Part shown: one piece after another, positions 22,755 to 35,551 of the stretch
How positions within the stretch are numbered: the first letter of the stretch is position 1
Layout: the number at the start of each line of letters is the position of its first letter
Assembly (NCBI GenBank): GCA_015680905.1
Contig: CM027382.1
Location: 17,333,501 to 17,397,500, forward strand
DNA length: 64,000 bases
Origin: Coptis chinensis
Taxonomy: Eukaryota > Streptophyta > Magnoliopsida > Ranunculales > Ranunculaceae
Direction: 5' to 3'
The notes under the pieces: generated by a model
Told to the model about the DNA's origin: nothing
Databases searched by the model: none
What the model saw: the letters and a program-made list of their open reading frames with translations, nothing else
Made by a program: the position numbers and the translations under genes

Positions 22755-25319
22755 TTGTTAAGCATGATCCTACGTCATAATATCTTCCGTACTCGCTGCA
22801 CTTCGAATGACATGTTATGTAATGTTATCATTGACAGCGGTTCCAGTGATAATATTGTTTCTAAAGATATGGTGGACAAGCTGAAACTCAAGGATGAGCC
22901 ACATCCTGAACCTTACACTATTTCTTGGTTACAGGATGGTGCCACAGTCAAGGTTACTCGCCGTTGTCTAGTTTCGTTCTCCATTGGTCCTAAATACAAG
23001 GATGATGTTTGGTGTTCTGTTGCACCCATGGACGCATACCATTTGTTACTTGGTCGCCCCCGGCAAAGATGATCTCCTTTGTTATTCATAATGGGCATGA
23101 GAACACTTATACTTTCACTTCTAGTGGCGAGAAAATTGTTTTGGCACCAATCGACTCCATTTCTCGCCCACCTTCTCCATTCCCACCACCGCTGAAACCG
23201 TGTTTTCTAGCGCATCGGACGCCATTGCGGTATGTTTCTTGCTCTTATCAAGCGTCATTTCTTGCAAACCCTACTACTATACCACCTCGTGTTACAAACC
23301 AATGCTAGATTCATATTCTCGATGTTTGTACCGAGCCTCGCTAATGGAGGATTGCTCCCTTTCTTTAGATATCCAACATGCTATTGATCTTATTCCTCGA
23401 GCTCCTCCCTAACTTACCACATTATCGCGATGGCTCCTTCTGAACTCGCCGAGTTACAAAGGCAAGTTACTGAGTTATTAGCTAAGGGATTTGTTAGAGA
23501 GAGTATGTCCCCTTGTGCTGTGCCAGCTTTACTTACTCCTAAGAAAGATGGGAGTTAGAGAATGTGTGTTGATAGCAGGGCTATTAACAAAATCACTGTG
23601 AAATATCGTTTTCCCATTCCACGCCTTGAGGATATGCTTGATTCATTGCATGGTGCTAAGGTGTTTTCCAAGCTTGATTTATGCGATCCGGATTTCATCA
23701 CATTCAGATCCGCTTTGGAGATGAATGGAAAACTGCCTTTAAAACAAAAAGACGGTTTATATGAGTGGTTGGTCATGCCCTTTGGTCTTTCTAATGCTCC
23801 TTCTACCTTCATCGCCTTATGACTCGGGTTTTGAAGCCTTATCTGAATAAATTTTGTGTTGTCTACTTTGATGATATTTTGATTTACGATTCTTCCGAAA
23901 TCCGAACATATCAAGCATATTGAGATTCTTTTGGGTGTTTTGCGTCCTGAGAAGCTTTATTTACAACTCAAGAAATGTTCTTTCATGGTTGACTCTGTGG
24001 TATTTTTGGGTTTCGTGGTTTCTGCCGATGGTATTCGTGTTGATGATTCCAAAGTCCAGGCTATTATTGAGTGGCATGTTCCTTCTACAATGACTCAGGT
24101 TCATAGTTTTCATGGTTTAGCTTCTTTCTATAGAAGGTTCATTCATAATTTTAGCAGTATTATGGCTCCTTTAACTGCTTTGACGTGTGAGAAAGCTTTC
24201 AAATGGACTCCTGAAGCTAATGAGGCATTTGACTTGATTAAGAAGAAGATGACTTCTGCTCCTGTTCTAGTTTTGCCAGATTTCACTCAACTCTTTGAGG
24301 TAACATGTGATGCTTGTAAGTACGGCATTGGTGCTGTTTTGAGCCAAAATGGCAAGCCGGTTGCTTTCTATAGTGAGAAACTTACTGGTGCTAAATTGAA
24401 TTATTCTACATATGACTTGGAGTACTATGCAGTTGTCCAAGCTGTACGACATTGGCATCATTATCTTATTCATCGTGAATTCCTCATAAAGTCTGACCAT
24501 GAAGCTCTTCGTTATCTTAATACTCGGAAGGATGTCGGATTTCGACATATCAAGTGGAACTCTTTTCTTGCTGAAATATACTTTCCACTTACGCTTTGCC
24601 GAAAGAAAGGATAATCGAAGTCATTGATGCTTTGAGTCGCCGTCGTTAAGATCTCTTGGTTACTCTCGCACCTCTTTTGTTTGGTTTTGATGAGTTACGC
24701 GACTTATATGCTCAGGATGCCTATTTTGGTCCTATTCATGCCGACTGTTTGGTACATCATGGTGTATCTGGTGAATTTTTTCTCCATGATGGTTTCATAT
24801 TTCGGGGTTCACAGCTTTGTATTCCCATTTCTTCCCTCCATGATCAGATTATGATTGAAATGCATGCTGGGGGGTTGAGTGGTCACTTTGGGATCATAAA
24901 GACCATTGCCTCTATCAGGGAGAAGTACTTTTGGCCTACTATGCGTAGAGATATTAACCGGTTTATTGAGTGATGTTATGTGTGCCAGACAGCGAAAGGT
25001 AAGCACACTAATGTTGGTTTGTATACTCCACTTCCGATTCCTGACAAACCTTGGGTTGATGTTTCCATGGATTTTGTGTTGGGTTTACCACGTTCTACAC
25101 ACGGAAAGGATTCTATTTTTGTGGTTGTGGATCGTTTCTCAAAGATGGCTCATTTCATTCCCTGCACTCGTACTACAGATGCTGCACAGGTTGCTCATTT
25201 ATACTTCCGTGAGATTGTTCGTTTGCATGGTTGACCTCGCACTATCACTTCTGACAGAGATGTCAAATTTACTAGCTATTTTTGGAAAACATTATGGAAG
25301 CTTTTTAAGAGTAAGCTCC
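22755..25319 (+). pseudogene. Gypsy pol: protease, RT, RNase H, first part of integrase
   Basis: Protease (VIIDSGSSDNIVS) at about 22,820; reverse transcriptase about 23,450-23,900 with the YFDDI active-site block; RNase H 23,931-24,614 (TCDACKYGIGAVLSQ); integrase zinc-binding and core start 24,656-25,319 ([19 protein letters not shown]). Broken coding sequence; the integrase continues after the CACTA insertion. Confidence 0.9.
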
Positions 25320-25559
25320 AATCACTACACCATAACACTGATTTTGCAACATATAGTAAATTTGAATGCTAACACTTATTCATCCGTTACAATGTTTGTC
25401 ACACTTATAGTTCCGTTAGAAATGTTACCAACCGTTACATATTCTCAAGGCAAATACTAGAATTATTTAGTAACAATTATGTAATATTATGTAACAGATA
25501 ATCAAGTGTTACCAATTGGCCCAGAAAAATAAAAACAATTAAAATTGGGTGAAAATGTT

Positions 25560-25860
25560 GGGGGGAATGTTTTCATCTCGCGCTCATCTCTCATAGACTC
25601 ACACAGTCACACCTACTCAGTAGCAAAAGAGAAAACATCGGAGATAAGCAAAGAGAAAATCCCTGCCGTCGCCACCATTATTGCCCCCTGAGGTAAGTCG
25701 TCAGCTTGTTCTTCCTTTTCTATTTCCTTTTATTCATCTTCTCTTCTTCCTCCTTTTTAACAGTTAGGGGTTTTGGCTTAGGTGTTCGGTTTACAACAAT
25801 CAATTGTTCAATCTGCTCAAGAAAGCTTCCTTTTTGTCCAAGGTAAAACATTTTATTTCG
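25560..25860 (+). other. Exon-like 5' segment of captured gene in CACTA
   Basis: A CT/GA-rich UTR-like stretch (about 25,590-25,690) ends at a good donor (GAG|GTAAGT). It is followed about 80 bp on by an exon-like piece ending CCAAG|GTAAAA (about 25,840). No protein is recognised. Likely first exons of the captured gene. Confidence 0.4.
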
Positions 25861-27126
25861 AGAATCCTCTATTATTTATGGTTTATCGTGTTTCCAGTTT
25901 TCGAAAAAAGGAATTAGCTTTTGGGTTTAGGGTGTATGTTCATGATTACTCGTATAATATGCCAACCATGGCCAAAGGTTGCATCTTTATATGTATTGTG
26001 TTTAAGTTTATCTAAATATTCTCATGTTGTATCGTGTGTATCAATTATAAGGCTAGGAAATCTACTCATGTTGGCTTCATTCCTTTTGATTTATGGGAAC
26101 CTAATTACTATAGCAAATTTGTTAAATTTTTACTTTGATTTCAAGTTAATAGTTTATTTAGTTAACAAAATCATCGTAGGTTTTGAATTATTTGCTAAAG
26201 CTTTGTTCTTGAAGTGGAGTTTTAGATTTTGAAGATGGGTGTTGCTTGGAAATGATGGGTTATGTGTGTTGATGCTTAGATCTAGTCTATTGTTACTGTT
26301 GGTCTTCATTAAAATTGATTAAGCTTGATGAAGTTGTCTTTTATGTTATCGTTTGCCCTTCTCCAAGCGATACTCCTCCATTTTATGGTGTTTCTGTTTT
26401 CACCGAATATCTTGGCACTTCACACGCGTGAAATCCACAAACCACAAGTGTTCAATAGAAGAGCGGGCAATACCGGGTATTATTGTTTTATCATCATTAT
26501 GAGTTTCCAAGTTTACACTTTAAGCAACTATGGATGTTTGTATATGTTTACGGTTATGAATTCTTAGTTACATTTCATAGACTCAGATTAGACGTTAAAA
26601 TATTTGGGTGAAAAATTTATGTTGATTCTATGGCCATGCCATTTCGAATGTATTTTCTATTTGGTTATGGGCTGACTTATTTAGACTTACTTGCAATATC
26701 ATATAATGAAATTGTTGTCCCCTTAATTATCTTGTATTGTTATTATTGTTCAGTAGGAAGCTTTATTTGGGTGGGTGGACTATCTCTGCCGATACCTTGA
26801 AAAAGCAATCAAAGCATATCAAATTAGAGAACTCTATTAAGCCACAAGCAAATTAGAGAAAATGTGTAAGTAGATGTCTTGGTCATAGTGTATGGATTCA
26901 ATATATAGCCTCAACATCATGAAGTTTTTCTTTCACGTGAAGAAGCATAACCGTTGGATCTTGCAAACGGGGGGGGGGGGGTGAGGGGTATCCCTATTTT
27001 CTTAAAAATGGAAGGTTATCTCTAATTGCAACCAATAGTGGGGAGACAAGGAGTCATCCCTAACTAATCCTTTATATGCCTTTTGGTAGGAATAGTGCAA
27101 CCTTAACCTGAGCGTTATATTACAGG

Positions 27127-27720
27127 TCTCTAGTTCAATTGAGTTTGATGGAGCTTCAAAAGAAAATCATGGGCTATCAGGTGCATGAGTTGACATACGA
27201 GCCGATGATGGAAGTTTGGTACACTCCAACACATTTTATGCTTTCCATTTGACTATGTTAATTGTTATTAAATACCTTGAAAAACTTTGCTTTCTAATCC
27301 TTCTATTGTAAAAATTTGTTGAGTCCATGAAGGTGTGGGCATGCGACCAATAATGTTGCTGAATATCGAGCTATCATTTTAGGATTGAGGCACGTGCTGA
27401 AAAAAGGGTTTACTCAAATTTGTGTGCAAGGCAACTCTAAACTTGTCTGTATGCAGGCGTGTCTTTTACTTATAGTATTGGTCTTTGTTATGTTAGACAA
27501 CCTTAGTTCATATTACATGTTTTTGTAGCAAGTTATTGTTTTATAATGGGCTGAATGATTGTATTTTTTTTCTCTGTTTTCATTTTTAACTAAGGATGAA
27601 TTATGGAGAAGGTACAGGGTTTATGGAAAACCAAGAATGACAACTTGGCTCTCCTATGCATGCCGGTTAAGGAGCTTGTGGATAACTTTGTTTCTTTCAA
27701 AATCAGTCACATTTTGAGGG
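27127..27720 (+). pseudogene. Captured host RNase H gene exons (RNase HI-type, At1g24090-like)
   Basis: Three exon pieces: SSIEFDGASKENHGLSGA (27,127-27,185), a stop, then VDIRADDGSLV; ATNNVAEYRAIILGLRHVL with GFTQICVQGNSKLVCMQ (about 27,340-27,455); and VQGLWKTKNDNLALLCMPVK with FVSFKISHILR (27,611-27,719), ending at a GT donor. They match plant nuclear-encoded RNase H-domain proteins. Catalytic Asp1 (FDGAS) and Glu (AEYR) remain; the third acid reads QGNSK instead of QGDSK. A stop and a frame change are present and the last catalytic block (EADA) is not found. Introns are retained, so capture was at DNA level. Confidence 0.85.
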
Positions 27721-30700
27721 TATGATATATTATGTCCATATTATACTCACACTTGTTTTAATTTGTGCTATGCTTTGCTAAGTCACTAATTGTGGTTTTG
27801 CATGGCTTGAAACATATCTATTCTATATTGCTATAGTAGCCTATGATATAATGTCTTGATGTGATAAATTGAGTCCACTATCATGTATCAATATCTGTGT
27901 AAATTGCTAAGCTAAAGTCATCATTTTAAGTTGTGTCCGATCCTTCTTTTGAATCTTTTCCATACCCCACTATACTGATTAAGCATGTTACAGTGTAAGT
28001 TTTTCCTAAGCATTTATCCTTGCAGAAGCTACGTCATGAGGTTGGTTTGAGCAATAGCTCTGATTGCTGACAAAATTCGACAACTATCTACTCATAATTA
28101 GGCCCAGCTTACAAATGTCTAGATTATTATATTTGGGATGTGTTTGACTAATAAGAAGAAAGGGAAATCTTAACCGTGCTATTGCCTCTTACTTAGCCCA
28201 AAAAACAACAGTTAACTTCTTCTGATGGCAACCCACTGCCTAAGGTCTTTTGCTTTGAGGTTCATTTACAATCTAGAAAACTCTGAGGGATCTTAACTGT
28301 TACCCTCGATGCCACCTCTCTTGGGGACAACTTATCTTAACAAGAGGAAGCTCACCATTTTTTCAATAGAGGGGATTTTCAGTAAAAATAAAGGGAAAGA
28401 AAAGGAAGCAAAAAGAGGAAGGGTCTCAATTTAAAATGGGAAGTCTACTACCCATTCTTTTTGCTGGAAGACTATGTACAAAGGGCGACACCCATTTTTT
28501 GTGATATCATTCCATCTCCATGTATTCCACTACTCAAAGGCAAGTTGATTAAAATGGGAAGTCTAGTATGTCTCTTTCAATTAAGTGATTGTGGGTAATT
28601 TACGACTAAAGTTTGGATTATGAATAGATGTTCTTGTCGATTCAATTACTACCCTTTATTATTTTTTAAGTAGTAGAACATTGGATGGAAATTCTTAACA
28701 GGAGGTTTATCATTTCTTGAGGGAGCTAATTTGATATATGTTGTGGTTAACTTTGAATCAAGATTTTGATATGGAGTGTTGTTCCTTCTCTTTTTACATA
28801 CATGTATGACATTAGATTATTTCTTAATTAAAGTAACAAGGAATACTGATTTTGGTGGGAAGGGGGACATTATTCATCTACTCGACGTACTACCAAATAG
28901 CAAATAAGATGGTTTTGATTAAATGATTAAGGTTTGTTTAGCTAATTGAAGAGTGTGTACCCAAAAAAAAAGTGTGTACGTATACCTTATGTCTGTCCTT
29001 ATGTTAATTATTTGCTTGGACTTATTAAATTGTTCTTGCACCTTCACTGACACATATAGATTTAGAATAATCTTCACTACATAGCATTGAAAGTACTCAC
29101 ACTTAACTTGGAGTCATCCTTGCTGAAATTTGGAGTACATATTCCATTTCTTTTGAATATCTTATACTTGAACTAACTATATTGGATCTGCTTAATCTTG
29201 AGGTGTTTAGTTGGTTGGCACATTCAAGTAAACACAAACAAGATTGAGTTCTATGATATGGAAGAAAGGCTACGATCAAAGGAGTTCACACCCAAGGAAA
29301 TTTGATTGAGTCAAGCTTGTTGGTACTGATAAGACCCAACTCGTATAATATATGCCAATACGAAAGTAAGTGGTCAAACTTATTTTATAGCTATCTAAAT
29401 ATTTAGTTTAGATTTAATTTAATTTTGAAATGTTTACATTCTTGTTCTGTCATTAACCTAGACTGAATTATTAACTAATCGGCTATAGTGTTTCTTAGTG
29501 GGGTTCAAATACTATCAATATCCAGAGTAGTTTCAGTATAAATGTACAAAGCGTAATTTTATCGTGGTTCCTGCCCATCTTGTATAGCCTCGGGTATGTT
29601 TTGATTTTTTTTTTATGAAATTGAGTGGTGTTAGATTTTTTGTATGCTACCTGTTTGTGAGCTACTGATTGGGGATTTGATGTTTTGGTGTTTAAGGAGC
29701 AAGCCTTTGCAGATATGGGATAAAGAAGGTATGTGGATTACTATCAATTTCTTTGATCGGTCCTTTTTACGTCTTTCTTTCATTACCTGTCATTGCAGTA
29801 TGTAGTTCACTAGTTCATACCTGGATCAACACCTGAGAAAATTGTTTGGCTTCTTTGAGATGCCAAGAAGAAACCTATTGCAAGTTAGGGGTGATGACAT
29901 TTGGTCACATCACTGTCAAATATCCCGAAAAATTGAACCTAGAATTCTATCTCTAGAATTATCATCTCCATCTCCATCTAATGAATCTTCTAAGGTTTGT
30001 ACAATTAATTTCTACTGCAATAGAATGATAATGCATGTATTGTAGGAAGGAAAATGATCATGTACTTTATCTTTCATTGGGTTGTAAGGAAATATGCTCT
30101 ATGCGTTATTTGTTTTATATGGACACACTTTGGGAAAGTGGCTCCTTACCTTAAAGTAACTAGAAAAGATCATGTAGATGATGCTTGTTCATTTCCATTT
30201 TGTTATATTCGATGGTTAAGAGGGGCATACTTTATTGTTGAATCTAACGTGATGTTATCAAAATCATACCAAGTTGATTTTGAGTAGCCTAGTGCAGCCT
30301 TCTAATTAGGTTTCGTCCTGTTATCACCCATGATAATTAAGTTTCAAGGTGTCCTTTAAATATATTGTACACTCTTGTTATTTCCTACAGGTAAAAGCGA
30401 CCATTGCAAAGTACTACCAGTTCAATAAACTTAGAAATTCTTCACTATCCCATTCATCAAGGTACTCTTCAATCCCTTTATTTTGATTATTTTTTATTTG
30501 ACTTGAATTTTGTAATTTGTTTAGCTTGATTTGTCCTTAGTAACTTCACTTGCTATTTACAATTAGGTGAACTATTCTTATACTGAAAACATTTCAATCA
30601 TGTTATACATAGGATGACAACATTTTCATTAATGAAACTTAACAACTGGCGGTGGTACTTATTTGGATAGTGTTGAATTGCCTTACATCTATTGTGCTTA

Positions 30701-31560
30701 TTTTATTAAGGGTTGTTTCTCACTATTGCCCTGTATTCAGATTGTTCCTTGTGCCATCTATTGTGCTGATTTTATTGGATTTTTCTATTCATTTTTGCTT
30801 ACCTACAAAGTTTAGGGAAGTCATATGGAGGGTTCTATATGAATTAGAACTTTGATAGTTTGCTGGTCATTAACACTTGAATAGCACACCACTCAACTTT
30901 CATAGCGTTTAATCTTTATTAACGTTTGCCTACCTTTGAAACTACTATTTTCATTAGACACGTCTGTCCACCCTTGTTCACATTAGAACTAACTTCACAA
31001 ATCTACCTTAGACACCATACACCATAGAAATGTATTGATCAGACTATTGGTACCACTATTTTGTTTGTTGAATCTGATTCATCACCTTGTTTTTGTGAAT
31101 CTAACTTAGACAAATTTTACTTATTATTATGTATGGATCCCTTTGATTTTCTTATTTTCCTTTTGGTGTCATTGGTCTGGGTGCAAGTGTCAATTACTTT
31201 CATAATTGCTAGAGGAAGAACGATATAAGAAATCAAATGTTTCGTTTCAGAGCTATTATAACTTATTCTATCCGTGTAAAGACTTAATGAATTTACTATT
31301 GTTATTAAATACTTGGATATATCATCTCATCCTTGAATAAAGCGTAATTAGAGTTATGACTTGTATGAATGAATTATGGAATATGTTTGGTTTTAAGTAC
31401 TTATTTTCTTTCTTGCTATTGTACCCAAGTGCCTTTTTAGACTTTTAATGGGATGGACGGGTGGTGTAAATGTGTAATATATGAGAGATGTATGATAGAA
31501 CTATAGAAGCAGGTGCAGTAGCCCAAATGATTTGGACCAAAATTTTAATTATTATTATTT
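27721..31560. other. CACTA interior, mostly non-coding
   Basis: AT-rich sequence with short exon-like stretches bounded by AG/GT (for example 29,842-29,995 and 30,391-30,462), possibly further exons of the captured gene. Nothing recognisable at protein level. Confidence 0.4.
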
Positions 31561-31569
31561 TTTTCATAT

Positions 31570-31921
31570 GGTTCTAGATTTAGTAACGGTTACATATCCG
31601 TTAGAAATGGATAAATGCCAATTTGCAGATAGATAGAATAACGGAATAGCAAGCGTGACAAAGGGGTAATTGCCAACCCTTTCATCTGTTAGGAACAAAA
31701 TTAATAACCGTTACTAATAAATTTGTAACGGTTGATATGTGTTGTTGAAATTAATTTTAGTAACAGTTTCTAACCATTAGTAATTTACCTAACGGATATT
31801 AAGCGTTACTAATATCCGTTACTAATATTTGTCACGCTTTTGTGTCAACGCAAGATAACCGTTACTAATATTTTTTGTAACGGATGAGTATCCGTTACTA
31901 ATCGGCTGATATGGTGTAGTG
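31570..31921. repeat. CACTA right subterminal repeat array
   Basis: GTAACGG/CCGTTAC-type heptamers recur in both orientations, often as TCCGTTACTAATA. The left side (25,380-25,450) has a sparser, diverged version. These are the expected binding sites for a TNPA-like protein. Confidence 0.85.
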
Positions 31922-31924
31922 AAT

Positions 31925-32720
31925 TTTTTACAGCTTTCCACCCACAGACTGATGGGCAAACTGAGGTTGTAAATCGTAGTTTGGGTGACCTATTGAGGTG
32001 TTTGATTGATGATAATCCCAAATCTTGGGAGTTTGTTCTAACACAAGCAGAGTTTGCTTATAATAACTCTGTCAACCGTTCTACAGGCCTTTCTCCTTTC
32101 ATGATTGTAACTGGAATAACTCCTCTTACTGTTCTTGATCTTGCTCTTATTCCATCGACTGTTCCCGTTTGTGCATCTGCAGAGGAATTTGCTTCCCGGA
32201 TTCACCTTATTCATGAGGATGTCAAGAAGCGTTTGGAGAAATCTTATGCCATGTACAAGACTAATGCATAAACACAAGCTTTAGTGACTTTCGAGGTTGG
32301 TGATTTGGTGATGGCTTATTTGAGAAAAAGAACGCCGGCCTTCATTTCACAAGTTAATGATCGACAATTTGGCCCATTTCCCATTATCGCCCGTCATGGA
32401 GAAAATGCTTATGAATTGGACCTCCTCCCCCGAGATCGTATCTCTCGCGACTCATAATGTAGCGGATCTCACTCCTTTTGTTGGCAATAGTATTCCACCT
32501 ATTCCCCTACCCAGTAGATCATAGTGTTGTTCCCGCTATCGCTCTGGATCGGATTGAAACCGTCATTGATGTTTCTACTACTACTACTTCGCTAGGGTAC
32601 TTATGATCGTTATTTGGTGAAGTGGTGTGACCGTCCATTCTCGAAAAATTCATGGATTTCTGATGCTACATTTCAACTCATGGATCCTACTTTCTACCGA
32701 AATACAAGGACTTAATCTCG
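31925..32720 (+). pseudogene. Gypsy pol: integrase C-terminal part and chromodomain-like end
   Basis: Resumes with AFHPQTDGQTE-type integrase core (31,933), FAYNNSVNRSTGLSPF (about 32,055), a GDLVMAYLRK segment (about 32,300), and a final RYLVKW...SWISDATF block (about 32,610) like a chromodomain. This places it with chromoviruses. Fossil. Confidence 0.8.
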
Positions 32721-32748
32721 AGGGCGAGCTCTTCTCAAGCTGGGGGAT

Positions 32749-33069
32749 TGATCACGAGGGGCTAATAGATTATCATGTGCACACAGCACATGCATAATGC
32801 TACAACTAGAGTTTATCTTTTATTCTACTTCTATTTTAAATCCTTAGTTAATTAGAATTAGACTAGCTTCTATTTTAGTTTCCCAAGTTCTATTATGATT
32901 AGGATTTGTTAACTAGTTCTCCATATAAGCAGATGTAAACCTTAAGATTTTCAGATTTGATTATTATTATTGAATTAAAAGAATTCGTTTTTATTCATTA
33001 GACCATAGTTTTTGGTATCTTTATACATTGTGTATCTATTGTTCTTGCTTCCGCGACAAAGATACATCA
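32749..33069 (+). repeat. Gypsy 3' LTR with polypurine tract
   Basis: 321 bp, preceded directly by the polypurine-like CTGGGGGAT (32,740-32,748) and followed by GGGAG, the second target-duplication copy. Confidence 0.95.
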
Positions 33070-33074
33070 GGGAG

Positions 33075-34588
33075 AGACTTACAAGGTTCAGTAGGATGAC
33101 TCGTAAAGTTGAAAAAATGAAGTGTGGTGTAAGTAGAAGAGGAATGCCCACCCCATTATCATGGAAACTGGCACCTTTGGCTTGAGAAATGTGCATATTC
33201 ACCAAAACAATAAAAGTTATAACTGTTAGTTACATTAAAGGAGTTGTTGCAGACGTCTTGGTATGGGTTAACTTTAACCATGGGAACAAAAGGAAAACAG
33301 AGCTGATGAATAAATAACAAATGGGATAACAACTTATTAACTTAAGAAAACAATTCGTCAGACAATCATATAACTTTTGTTATCAGCAGGTGTATGTTTT
33401 TGATAAAGTGTAACTATAAGTTTTTCTTTGGTCACCTAGATTGCTTTATGTTATCAGCAGGCAACTAGATTGTGTAACTTTTGCTTTATGTTTTAAGCAA
33501 GGAAAACAAAGCTTACTTTTTTTATTGACTAGAATTTTGTGCAATGAATAAAAATGGGTATACTGCCATTAAATACCTGCAAGTTATATACTTGTACAGT
33601 TGTAACTTGCGTTCAGCGACATTTAGGCCTATCGAGAGACTATTTAGCTTGTTTATTTACGTTGATTTTCCACACTTCTCTTCAAGACTAAGGGCTTGTA
33701 TGGTGATTATGAATTATGATGTTCTTGTTGCTCATTCGGGATTTTAGTTGCTCCGATCCTTTCCTATTGGGGGTTGTGGTGGCTGGATTCAGATGGATTA
33801 GATGAAAGTATATGTGAGTGGCTAGAGTGGTTTAATGTGATTCACAGCAGCTGAGGTAGAGCATGCTTGAATATATTTGCCCATCGAAGTAGGGATGTGT
33901 GTGCGTAGCCTAGTTTCAGGTTTATTTACTTGTTGATTATTATGAGTTCGTGATCAACACAAATATGTGAAGAATTTGGTGAGTTCTGCACTAGCCGTGA
34001 TATTGTTCAAATGCTAATCTTTGGCTGAGTTATCTTCAATATCTGTGTTGATTGGTTTCAGTAGTAGCTGAATTGGTGAATTCTGAGATTTGGGCTATGT
34101 TGTATATTCCACTCTTGTTCTTGGGGGCTATATATAGAGTTGCAGCACTCATGTCTTGTGCGTTTTGGTTTTCACGACAATCCTTACCTTCCTCACATGT
34201 TGAATGGAGTGGAGTAAAGTTTGTAATTGATCCCCTTGTGGGAATGTACGAGTTTATCTCGTTGTAAGGTTATAAACCTAGGTTTTTGTAATGAGTAGCC
34301 TCCCTCCCTAATGATCACACTCTTTGGGAGGTATGAAAACATGTTCATGTTAATTAATACAGGTCTAGGGTCTGCCTCAGCCCAAAACATTTAAAAAACA
34401 ACAAAAAAAGCTGTTTATTTAGGCCTGTCGAGAGACTATCTAGCTTGTTTATTGAAAATAGAGAAATCCACTGACTCATGGAGTATAAGTGTATAACATA
34501 AATATCCTTAGCGAAGAGCGTTGTCTCTATATATGACTATATCTATCCATCTTTTCACTGCATATATAAGCTATTGGACTCTGAGTCA
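33075..34588. other. Intergenic, no gene recognised
   Basis: AT-rich with no convincing ORF. A motif of about 30 bp (AGGCCTRTCGAGAGACTAT...) occurs at about 33,625 and again at about 34,420. A T/A-rich end near 34,400 could be an old retroposon tail. Confidence 0.5.
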
Positions 34589-34679
34589 TCAAAACCTCTT
34601 TTTAAATTTCCCCAGATATTTGAATTATCTGCTAATCAATTCGGTATAATATATATATATATATATATATAGGCATGAT

Positions 34680-35085
34680 CTTAAAAGTACATATTTATTT
34701 TAAAGTTAAAATAAATACGAACTAAAACATTACCTAGAAAATGAATTCAACTCTAATTTTTTTTTCAATCAAGACTTAAGATATTACCTACATACTATAA
34801 AGATCACCTCTACAAAATTTGAGTTTATTTGGAAACCTCTAACCTAGCTAAAAATTGTTGTCATATTTAAAAAAAAAATCTAACGGTCCATAAAATAATA
34901 TTTTTGCAATCATCTTTTGCCTAAGTTAGAGATTTCCAAATGAGTTGAAATTTTGTAGAGATGATATTTATGGTGAGTGAGTAGATGATATCTACAAAAA
35001 ATTAGGTTTGAATTCATTTTTTAAGTGAAGTTTTACTTAAATACTTATTATAACTTAAAATAAGTATGTACTTCTAAGATTCAAG
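34680..35085. mobile_element. Foldback MITE, type 1 (second copy 35,640-36,035)
   Basis: The ends AAGTACATATTTATTTTAA and TTAAAATAAGTATGTACTT are inverse to each other, and the arms continue to pair over much of the length (AGAGATGATATTTATGG against CTATAAAGATCACCTCT). It is inserted next to a TA run. Non-coding. Confidence 0.75.
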
Positions 35086-35106
35086 GTGTATATATATGTA
35101 CATATA

Positions 35107-35432
35107 CGTCAATGTTGACACCTTATTTTGACATCCACAACTTATACAATGAACTAAGGGCTGATTTTTGGTAGAGAAGATCTTCTTATTATGGATAGAA
35201 TCTCCACCAAATATCAAGGCATTTGAACATGTCTAACCTTGTCAAAAGTTGTGTTTAAGTTCGATATTTATCTAACGGTCTACAATTTTAACACTATTTT
35301 TAATAAAGCTAGACATATATAATTGAGACAAATTTTGGTGGAGATTCTATCCATGGTAGGAAGATCTTCTCTACCAAAAATCAGTCCTTAGTTCATTGTG
35401 TAAGTTGTGGATGTCAAAATAAGATGTCAACG
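35107..35432. mobile_element. Foldback MITE, type 2 (second copy 36,053-36,380)
   Basis: Near-perfect inverted arms of about 110 bp: ACGTCAATGTTGACACCTTA against TAAGATGTCAACGT, and GGTAGAGAAGATCTTCTTAT against GGTAGGAAGATCTTCTCTACC. A transcript through it would form a long hairpin, a possible small-RNA source. Confidence 0.8.
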
Positions 35433-35454
35433 TGGCCTGAACGATTCTACATGC

Positions 35455-35457
<3 letters not shown>

Positions 35458-35549
<92 letters not shown>
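35458..35549. repeat. (TA)n microsatellite
   Basis: About 92 bp of pure TA; shorter TA runs occur at 34,652-34,671, 35,612-35,631 and 36,385-36,417. The Ile-Tyr ORF over it is an artefact. Confidence 0.98.

Positions 35550-35551
<2 letters not shown>

Larger units (their letters stand above)
25323..31921. mobile_element. CACTA (En/Spm-type) transposon, 6.6 kb, non-autonomous
   Basis: Ends are CACTACACCATA and the inverse TATGGTGTAGTG, flanked by the 3-bp duplication AAT (25,320-25,322; 31,922-31,924). Both subterminal regions are full of CCGTTAC/GTAACGG motifs, at least ten on the right side, the typical subterminal binding repeats of CACTA elements. No transposase is recognisable. Instead the interior looks like host gene structure: a UTR-like start at about 25,590, GT-AG introns and exons of an RNase H gene. 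It sits inside the gypsy integrase, so it is younger than that element. Confidence 0.95.
20524..33069 (+). mobile_element. Ty3/gypsy LTR retrotransposon, chromovirus-like, split by a CACTA element
   Basis: Both LTRs, primer site, polypurine tract and a perfect GGGAG duplication (20,519-20,523 and 33,070-33,074) are present. Order is gag, zinc knuckle, protease, reverse transcriptase, RNase H, integrase, which is the Ty3/gypsy order. Without the inserted CACTA (25,323-31,921) the element is about 5.9 kb. The coding region is broken in many places (more than six), so it is a fossil. The LTRs differ by roughly a dozen positions in 320, suggesting an insertion one to a few million years old, with the CACTA arriving later. 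Confidence 0.95.

Noticed and set aside
26966-26976. G-run of about ten bases as a quadruplex or regulatory element
   Set aside because: A single isolated run; no further G-tracts nearby.
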